Part shown: positions 59,023 to 64,000 of the stretch, one piece after another | How positions within the stretch are numbered: position 1 is the stretch's first letter | Layout: every line of letters starts with the position of its first letter | Source of the DNA: Reyranella sp. CPCC 100927 | GTDB lineage: Bacteria > Pseudomonadota > Alphaproteobacteria > Reyranellales > Reyranellaceae | DNA: 64,000 bases | Assembly: GCF_007859315.1 (NCBI RefSeq) | Contig: NZ_VOHA01000002.1 | Span: 1 to 64,000 of the forward strand | Direction: 5' to 3' | Position numbers and translations under genes: made by a program | Notes under the pieces: generated by a model | Told to the model about the DNA's origin: nothing | Database searches by the model: none | Seen by the model: the letters and a program-made list of their open reading frames with translations, nothing else

Positions 59023-59958
59023 TCACGGCCGGAAGCGGCGCCACTGCATGTAGAGCACGCCGGCCATCACGATAATGCCACCCACGACCTGCTCCACCGT
59101 CGGCTGGATGCCGAACAGCATGGCGATCAGCACGCCGAACACGGGGACCGCGTTCTGCCAAAGCGAGCCCATGGCAATGCCCAAGCGGCTGATGCCGATA
59201 TTCCAGGTGAAACTGCCGAACGCGGTTGCGAACACGGCGGTGACCAGCAGCCACAGAATGGCCTCACCGCCGGGCGCCACGTTCGGCGGACCCGCGATAC
59301 CGGCAATGCGGCACACGAGCCAAAACAGGAACAGCCAAAAGATCGAGCCCAATGACGCGACGTAGGCACGGCGCAGCTGGCTGACCGTCGGCGCGAACCA
59401 GCGTTGGGCGAGGATCGAGTACACGGTCCACAGCACGATGCTCAACACGACCAGCGGCTCCCCGCCCTCCAGCCGCAGGCCGTTACCGCTGCCGGTGCGG
59501 CCGTAGATGGCAATCGCCCCGCCGATGATCGTCAGCAGGGCGGCCACGCCAAAACCGCGTTCAATCGGAAGCCGGGTGATCAGCCACAGGGTCGTCACGG
59601 CGTAGATCGGCGCCCCGGCCAACACAGCGGCGACCGTGATCGTGTTGGTGTAACGCAGCGCCAGATTGTAATCGATGTAGAACACGCTGACGGCCAGGCT
59701 GAGCAACAGGAAACGCGGCCACGGTATCTCCACCCACAGCGCAGCCCGGCCCTCGGTGGCCCACACCATCACGCCCAGAGCGATCGACGCCAGCACCAGG
59801 CGACAAAGTGTGAGCCAGAACGGATCCAGTGTGCGCAGCAGGACCGCCGTCAGCGGCATGTTGGCGCCCCAAAGCACCGATGTGATCACGAACGCCGCCA
59901 GACCGACCCAGACGCTGCGCCGGGGGTCCAGACCCGGCGCTGCGGTGCCGGTCGTCAT
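59023..59958 (-). CDS. EamA-family (DMT) transporter 1
   Basis: A 311-residue protein with ten hydrophobic helices in two EamA repeats (first near residues 15-150, second near 165-305). Start ATG 59958 overlaps the stop of the next gene upstream by 4 bp. Helix text includes VWVGLAAFVITSVLWGANMP and FGSFTWNIGISRLGIAMGSL. DMT carriers export amino acids, nucleosides or other small metabolites; substrate unknown. It ends a four-gene overlapping minus-strand unit. A GGAGG/CCTCC hairpin lies 13 bp downstream (58994-59010) without a T-run. Confidence 0.9.
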   Translation of the reverse strand: MTTGTAAPGLDPRRSVWVGLAAFVITSVLWGANMPLTAVLLRTLDPFWLTLCRLVLASIALGVMVWATEGRAALWVEIPWPRFLLLSLAVSVFYIDYNLALRYTNTITVAAVLAGAPIYAVTTLWLITRLPIERGFGVAALLTIIGGAIAIYGRTGSGNGLRLEGGEPLVVLSIVLWTVYSILAQRWFAPTVSQLRRAYVASLGSIFWLFLFWLVCRIAGIAGPPNVAPGGEAILWLLVTAVFATAFGSFTWNIGISRLGIAMGSLWQNAVPVFGVLIAMLFGIQPTVEQVVGGIIVMAGVLYMQWRRFRP

Positions 59959-60884
59959 CCCGCCCTCGCGCGCCGAACCTGCAGGAGCTGCATGTACACG
60001 ATGCCGCCCAGCACCAACAGGCCGCCAGCGATCTGCAACGCAGTTGGCGGCAACCCGATGGCTGCCGCCGTCAGCACGGCAAACACCGGCGAGGCGTTCA
60101 TATGCAGTGCCGCCACGGGCAGGCCGACCCGGCTGACACCCACGTTCCACAGCACGATCGCCACCGCGACGCCGAAGACGCAGATCCAGATCAGGTACGC
60201 CACTTCGCGCCAGGTCAGCGTGTCGGGCACGCCGCCGGCAACGCCGCCGCCCCACATGGCGACATACACCAGCACCATCCAGAACGCCGCCACCGCCGAC
60301 GTGATGGTGCTCAAGCCGATCTGTCCGCGATCGCCCAACCATTGCTGGGCGCGGATTGAATACCACTGCCAGCAGATCTGGCCGATCACCAACAGCGGTT
60401 CGCCACCCTCCAGCGCCAGCCCGCGCTCGCGCGTACCCGGCGTGCCGTAGAGCACCATCAGTCCGCCCACCAGCGCCAGCCCCAGTGCGACGGGAAAACC
60501 GGGTGCCGTGCGCGTTCCCAACATGAAGCGCGCCATAACGGCCGAAATCACCGGCCCGAAGTTCAGCACGACGACCGCGGTGACAGGATGCGAGTAGCGC
60601 ACGCCGATCGTGTAGAGGATGGAGAACGCCGTCATCGCCAGTCCCAGGATCGCGAGTCGGCCTGGGTTCAGTTTCCCGGGCGCCTGCGTTGGCCGCGCCG
60701 CGACCAGCAGGCACAGTGCCAGGAACGGCAGTCCCAGCACGTAGCGCAGCGCCGCCAGCAGCCAGACGTCGATGACCTCGGTCAGCACTTTCAGAAGCGG
60801 CGTCATCGTGCCCCAGATCAGGGCCGTCAACAGCAGGCCGCCGGAAGCCCACAGCAGTGCCGATCGCGGCGCGCGTTCAGCCAT
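59955..60884 (-). CDS. EamA-family (DMT) transporter 2
   Basis: A 309-residue ten-helix EamA transporter, similar in layout to its downstream neighbour but diverged (ALIWGTMTPLLKVLTEVIDV, IVLWNVGVSRVGLPVAALHM). Start ATG 60884 (MAERAPRSALLW) is chosen; ATG 60911 would add nine residues. Two adjacent DMT genes with overlapping ends suggest a heterodimer or a tandem duplication. It is 39 bp after the alpha/beta hydrolase gene. Confidence 0.88.
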   Translation of the reverse strand: MAERAPRSALLWASGGLLLTALIWGTMTPLLKVLTEVIDVWLLAALRYVLGLPFLALCLLVAARPTQAPGKLNPGRLAILGLAMTAFSILYTIGVRYSHPVTAVVVLNFGPVISAVMARFMLGTRTAPGFPVALGLALVGGLMVLYGTPGTRERGLALEGGEPLLVIGQICWQWYSIRAQQWLGDRGQIGLSTITSAVAAFWMVLVYVAMWGGGVAGGVPDTLTWREVAYLIWICVFGVAVAIVLWNVGVSRVGLPVAALHMNASPVFAVLTAAAIGLPPTALQIAGGLLVLGGIVYMQLLQVRRARAG

Positions 60885-60923
60885 CGCGGCCGATCCGCGG
60901 CACAAACACATCCTGTCTGGTCA

Positions 60924-61775
60924 TCAGCTCAGCCGTGCGATCTCATCCAGGACGGGCAGGATGAAACTGCGGAACAGCGCCGGGTTCTCGCTCATGGGGA
61001 AGTGGCCCAGCCCTTTCATGATCGTGATCTTGGCGCCGGGCACGGCCTTGCCGACCTCCAGCGTGTATTCGGGTTTGCAGGAATAATCGTATTCGCCGGT
61101 CAGCAGGTAGAGGGGACAACGCGCCGTGTCGATGCGCCGCAGCCGGTCCTGCAGGTCGCCATCGACGGTGTAGAAATGCAGATCGCCATAAAACACGCCC
61201 GGCCCGCTCTGCATGTAATGCCACAACGTCTCCCAGCGCTCGGTGTCGGGGCTCATCGGCGCCATCAGGCCCGACACCGCGCCCATCGCGGCCTCGCTGT
61301 GATCGACACCCGGGCGATCGAGCCAGCCGATGTCATAGTAGGCGCTGGGGGTTGCCGAGGATTGCAGACCGATGATGGCGCGAAACACATGCGCATGATC
61401 CGCCGCCAATCCCAGCACGACGCGACCGCCGATCGAACACCCCATCACCACGGGCTTGTCCAGTTCCAACGCCTGGGCCACCGCCACGATGATCTCGATA
61501 TAGAAGTCGCGGGTGAGCTTGTATTCCTCCTGGTGCCAGCCCGCGGGCGGCGATGATTTGCCATGCCAGGGCAGGTCGAAGGCGATCACGCGAAAGCGCT
61601 GTGTGATCTGCGGGTCGTTCATCAAGGCCCGATACTGCCGCGTGTCGGAGCCCGCGGTATGCAGGCACAGCAGCGGGATGCCCTGCCCGGCCTCCTCGAC
61701 ATAGAGCCGATACGTCCGCCCCTGGAACGCAAACGGCAGATAACGGCCGACAACGGGTTCGAACGCGACACTCAT
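60924..61775 (-). CDS. Alpha/beta-fold hydrolase
   Basis: A 283-residue hydrolase. Nucleophile Ser114 lies in MGCSIGGRVV (G-C-S-I-G variant), acid Asp in LTGEYDYSCKPEY and base His in GLGHFPMSENP; the oxyanion region is CLHTAGSDTRQYRAL. The HTAGSDTRQ start is characteristic of a subgroup seen in aromatic and alkanoate degradation operons. ATG 61775 overlaps the stop of the SCP2-like gene. Substrate unknown. Confidence 0.87.
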   Translation of the reverse strand: MSVAFEPVVGRYLPFAFQGRTYRLYVEEAGQGIPLLCLHTAGSDTRQYRALMNDPQITQRFRVIAFDLPWHGKSSPPAGWHQEEYKLTRDFYIEIIVAVAQALELDKPVVMGCSIGGRVVLGLAADHAHVFRAIIGLQSSATPSAYYDIGWLDRPGVDHSEAAMGAVSGLMAPMSPDTERWETLWHYMQSGPGVFYGDLHFYTVDGDLQDRLRRIDTARCPLYLLTGEYDYSCKPEYTLEVGKAVPGAKITIMKGLGHFPMSENPALFRSFILPVLDEIARLS

Positions 61776-62140
61776 GGCTCACCTCTGTTGCCACGCAGCG
61801 CGCCCATGACGCCCTTGACGTAGACGATGTTGGCCCACAGCGGCAGCAGGTCGCCCTCGAACCGCAGCTCGCCCTGGCGCAGAAGCCCGAAGAGGTCCTG
61901 ATAATAGGGCGGCGGTACCGGCTGCCAGAACTTGGCCCACCCCTCCGCCGTACCGCGCAGTGCGAAGGACCACGACGCCATGCGAAACGGCCCCGGCTCG
62001 ACGCTGGTGATGCGCCCCTCATGCACATGCACCAGCCAGGCGCGCGGCCCGGCTTCGACCAGGAAGGTTGTACTGAGGTGGCGACCGCGGCGCACGAGCA
62101 CGGCATTGCCATTCACCAGGTCGGGTAGACGCTCCAGCAT
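61772..62140 (-). CDS. Small SCP2-like protein
   Basis: A 122-residue protein from ATG 62140 behind GGGGGGA. The text ITSVEPGPFRMASWSFALRG, TAEGWAKFWQPVPPPYYQDL and LRQGELRFEGDLLPLWANIV resembles the SCP-2 sterol/lipid-binding fold (a W-x-x-x-x-G-x-x-x-x-x-G-D pattern). It probably binds a hydrophobic substrate for the hydrolase encoded next, with which it overlaps by 4 bp. It heads the four-gene unit. Fold assignment is by eye. Confidence 0.65.
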   Translation of the reverse strand: MLERLPDLVNGNAVLVRRGRHLSTTFLVEAGPRAWLVHVHEGRITSVEPGPFRMASWSFALRGTAEGWAKFWQPVPPPYYQDLFGLLRQGELRFEGDLLPLWANIVYVKGVMGALRGNRGEP

Positions 62141-62318
62141 GTTCCCCCCATGGGCCGGTTCTTCCCCGGCGGGGGTCAGTATCAACAGGCGACCCGCCGC
62201 CACAAGGCCATGCCATGCAAGACAGGATCGCGTGGGATCCCGGCGGGTCGACCGGCGGAACCCGGCACGAGGCGACGTCGTTGACCGGTCGAACAAGGTG
62301 CCAGCGCGGAGCACTGCC

Positions 62319-62552
62319 ATGGCCCGATGCGACCAATGCGGCAACGACTATGATAAATCCTTCCAGGTCATGCGGCACGGCAAGACCTGGACGTTCGACA
62401 GCTTCGAATGTGCAATCCAGGCCGTGGCACCGCGCTGCGCCCACTGCGACTGCCCGATCATCGGTCACGGTCTGGAGAAGGACGGCAAGATCTTTTGCTG
62501 TGCCCACTGCGCGACGCAGAAGGGCGTCCGGGAACTCCGGGATCGGGCCTGA
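62319..62552 (+). CDS. Small zinc-ribbon/metallothionein-like protein
   Basis: A 77-residue Cys-rich protein, start ATG 62319 with GGAG 8 nt upstream. It has three metal-binding clusters: CDQC (Cys4, Cys7), Cys31, CAHCDC (Cys40, Cys43, Cys45) and CCAHC (Cys60, Cys61, Cys64), with intervening His. Proteins of this form (ARCDQCGNDYDKSFQV and FDSFECAIQAVAPRC) are widespread and uncharacterised; zinc binding is expected. It is divergent from the SCP2-like unit and convergent with the MarR gene. Confidence 0.82.
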   Translation: MARCDQCGNDYDKSFQVMRHGKTWTFDSFECAIQAVAPRCAHCDCPIIGHGLEKDGKIFCCAHCATQKGVRELRDRA

Positions 62553-62573
62553 CAAAGCACCGTGGACCGGGTT

Positions 62574-63017
62574 CTAGCCGGCGCTTTCGATCAGGTTTTC
62601 CAGCAACCGCTTGAGCTGGGTCGTCGCCTTGTCGCCGTAGCTGTCGACGATGTGGGCTTCCTGGCTGGCCGCCAGTGAGTTCAACCGCCGGCTGAGCGCC
62701 TTGCCGCGATCGGAACAGAAGATCAGCACCTTGCGGCGATCGTTGGGATCGGAAATGCGGTAGACGAGCGAGTCCGATACCATGCGGTCGATCGTCTTGG
62801 TCAGTGTCGGATGGTTGAGCAGCGCCGCGTCGGCCAGATCCCCCATCGACCGGCCGTTGCCATCCGACAGCACCTTGAGAATGCGCCATTGCTCGACCGG
62901 CACGCCTTCGGTGCGCAACCGCTCATCGAGCTGCCGGTTGATCTCGCGGTTGGCCTGGGCGAGCAGATAGGCCAGATGAGTTGTAATGGGCGTGTTGGGG
63001 GACGACGGATCGGACAC
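62574..63017 (-). CDS. MarR-family transcriptional regulator
   Basis: A 147-residue MarR protein. GTG 63017 (VSDPSSPNTPITTHLAYLLA) is chosen for its AGGA 8 nt upstream; the frame opens at GTG 63044. The winged helix is visible: VEQWRILKVLSDGNGRSMGD, ADAALLNHPTLTKTIDRMVS and YRISDPNDRRKVLIFC with the DRR wing. Such proteins respond to aromatic ligands. It is divergent from the AmiC/UrtA-like gene across an AT-rich region with palindromes and may control it. Confidence 0.9.
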   Translation of the reverse strand: MSDPSSPNTPITTHLAYLLAQANREINRQLDERLRTEGVPVEQWRILKVLSDGNGRSMGDLADAALLNHPTLTKTIDRMVSDSLVYRISDPNDRRKVLIFCSDRGKALSRRLNSLAASQEAHIVDSYGDKATTQLKRLLENLIESAG

Positions 63018-63053
63018 GACAAAGTCCTGCGCTGGCAGCCGCACAAGATATGT

Positions 63054-63095
63054 GCAATTGCCAACTATATGTCCTTCAAATATTGAAAATTCAAT
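63054..63095. promoter_or_regulatory. AT-rich palindromes between marR and binding-protein genes
   Basis: GCAATTGC (63054-63061) is a perfect 8-bp palindrome, and ATTGAAAATTCAAT (63082-63095) is a 6-bp inverted repeat over AA. The 63045-63110 stretch is strikingly AT-rich for this window, as expected of the divergent promoters and a MarR operator. Confidence 0.55.
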
Positions 63096-63234
63096 GTTTT
63101 TTCCCTAGGGTCTGGCCGTTCTTCACCCCCAGAATGCCGCACCCGGGGCACCTGTCGCACGGTGCGGACGTGGGTGAAGCGGAGGTCGTCATGCGGCACC
63201 TTCTTGCTCAAGCGATCGGCGGGGCCGGCAGCAC

Positions 63235-64000
63235 ATGCTGATGCCCGACAGCCGGCGCGAGGCGCTGCAGCTTTATAGGCCGCCCTTTGCCGCACTGCGC
63301 ATGATCGATGACGACGTGCATGGCCCACCACGCCGCCGCGACCGCGACACGCTGCGCATCGCCCACTTCATCAGCCTGTCAGGCCCGGCTGGGATCTGGG
63401 GTCCCTGCTCCATCAACAGCGCCATGCTGGCGGTACAGGAAATCAACGCCCGTGGCGGCGTGCTGGGCCGCGAAATCGAGATCGCCATCCACGATGCCGG
63501 CGCCGCGCCGGACGAGATCGCCGACGCGGCGACCGACATCGTCAGATCAGGCTCCGCCGACATCATTCTCGGCTCGCACATGAGCGCCGTGCGCCTGATC
63601 CTGCGCGACGTCTTCACCGGCCATCTTCCCTACATCTATACGCCGATCTACGAAGGCGGCGAGCGAACGCCGGGCCTGCTGGCCATCGGCGAAACGCCGC
63701 CGCGCCAGGCGCGGCCGGCCATCATGTGGCTGACCGAGAAGAAACGGGCCCGCCGCTGGTACCTGATCGGCAGCGACTATGTGTGGCCGTGGCAGTCGCA
63801 CCGGGCGGTCAAACGCTACATCGCCGAGGCCGGCGGTTGTGTCGTGGGCGAGGATTTCGTGGCGCTGGGCCGCGATGATCACACACCCTATCTCGAGCGC
63901 ATTCGATCGGCGCAGCCCGACGTCGTCTTCATTTCACTCATCGGCCTGGACGGTATCCTGTTCAATCGTGCCTTTGCCGAGCACGGGCTGGCCGGCCAGA
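63235..64000 (+). CDS. AmiC/UrtA-type substrate-binding or amide-sensor protein (5' part)
   Basis: An open frame from ATG 63235 runs off the window (255 codons seen). The type I periplasmic-binding fold starts at LRIAHFISLSGPAGIWGPCS and continues with AMLAVQEINARGGVLGREIE, DAATDIVRSGSADIILGSHM and PYIYTPIYEGGERTPGLLAI. PPRQARPAIMWLTEKKRARR and WYLIGSDYVWPWQSHRAVKR follow. These match the amide-urea branch (FmdD, UrtA, AmiC). The first 45 residues are polar, with no signal peptide, which favours a cytosolic AmiC-like sensor. The C-terminus and downstream genes (amiR, amidase or transporter) would decide. Confidence 0.82.
   Translation, partial: MLMPDSRREALQLYRPPFAALRMIDDDVHGPPRRRDRDTLRIAHFISLSGPAGIWGPCSINSAMLAVQEINARGGVLGREIEIAIHDAGAAPDEIADAATDIVRSGSADIILGSHMSAVRLILRDVFTGHLPYIYTPIYEGGERTPGLLAIGETPPRQARPAIMWLTEKKRARRWYLIGSDYVWPWQSHRAVKRYIAEAGGCVVGEDFVALGRDDHTPYLERIRSAQPDVVFISLIGLDGILFNRAFAEHGLAGQ

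Noticed and set aside
60885-60911. Earlier ATG at 60911 for the second EamA transporter
   Set aside because: It would add a Cys/Arg nonapeptide (MCLCRGSAA) before the typical MAERAPRS start and has no well-placed ribosome-binding site.
1-64000. tRNA/rRNA genes, CRISPR arrays, insertion sequences, integrases and prophage genes
   Set aside because: None was recognised on either strand. The repeats present are short palindromic elements without a transposase, and no regular spacer array exists.

Overview
The window reads as a GC-rich (by eye about two thirds G+C), densely packed bacterial chromosome with mixed gene directions, many 1-4 bp start/stop overlaps and frequent GTG starts. The gene set points to an alphaproteobacterium, probably a free-living soil or water lineage of the Rhodospirillales/Hyphomicrobiales type. 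Evidence: the 388-residue alphaproteobacterial form of SerC followed by long ACT-domain SerA, an AapJQMP general amino-acid transporter, DmeF, the DUF6644/DUF6152 pair, EpmA with EF-P, and many acyl-CoA and aromatic catabolic genes. Genus cannot be fixed from the sequence alone. No rRNA, tRNA, CRISPR array, transposase, integrase or phage gene was seen.

Layout. 1-4.6 kb: end of a TPR protein, serine biosynthesis (serC, serA) and a NudL-type CoA pyrophosphatase. 4.7-7.1 kb: a MaoC hydratase divergent from a MocR regulator, with an array of ATTGTC operators between them. 7.2-12.6 kb: GNAT, amidohydrolase, CobW GTPase, an SDR with Phe in place of the catalytic Tyr, and an enoyl-CoA hydratase divergent from an HxlR regulator. 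12.7-23.2 kb: mostly housekeeping and stress genes (CFA-synthase-like methyltransferase, DUF6644/DUF6152, OsmC, folP, a TPR gene with an in-frame amber codon, epmA, MmcQ/YjbR, RutE-type nitroreductase, dmeF, intradiol dioxygenase, efp, suhB-like). 23.2-26.7 kb: an OmpA-like lipoprotein and a non-flagellar MotA/MotB-like pair. 26.8-32.4 kb: secreted lactonase, DUF169 with 2'-5' RNA ligase-like protein, TerC, haloacetate-dehalogenase-like hydrolase, SDR and thioesterase.

32.5-37.3 kb is the most suggestive accessory block. A MarR gene and its perfect operator palindrome diverge from a five-gene run: 2Fe-2S/FAD/NAD reductase, SDR, PaaA-like di-iron protein, a translationally coupled helical protein of unknown function and an alpha/beta hydrolase. 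Together these look like a small, possibly undescribed di-iron oxygenase pathway. 37.6-47.4 kb carries an M23 peptidase with a strong terminator, the aap operon and a nitrate/sulfonate/taurine-type ABC system with two different permeases. 47.5-54.3 kb carries a NicX-like ring-cleaving dioxygenase convergent with a five-gene run of 3-hydroxyacyl-CoA dehydrogenase, opine-type dehydrogenase, CoA ligase, acyl-CoA dehydrogenase and alpha/beta hydrolase. This run could process imported aromatic or N-heterocyclic acids.

54.5-58.8 kb is a cell-surface sugar module (RfbB, FdtA-like ketoisomerase, DegT aminotransferase, O-antigen-type flippase) that would make and export a dTDP-3-amino-3,6-dideoxyhexose unit. 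RfbA, the acyltransferase and glycosyltransferases are not in the window. 59-64 kb has an overlapping four-gene unit (two EamA transporters, alpha/beta hydrolase, SCP2-like protein), a small zinc-binding protein, a MarR regulator and the start of an AmiC/UrtA-type binding protein running off the end. Palindromic intergenic repeats of several families recur throughout.
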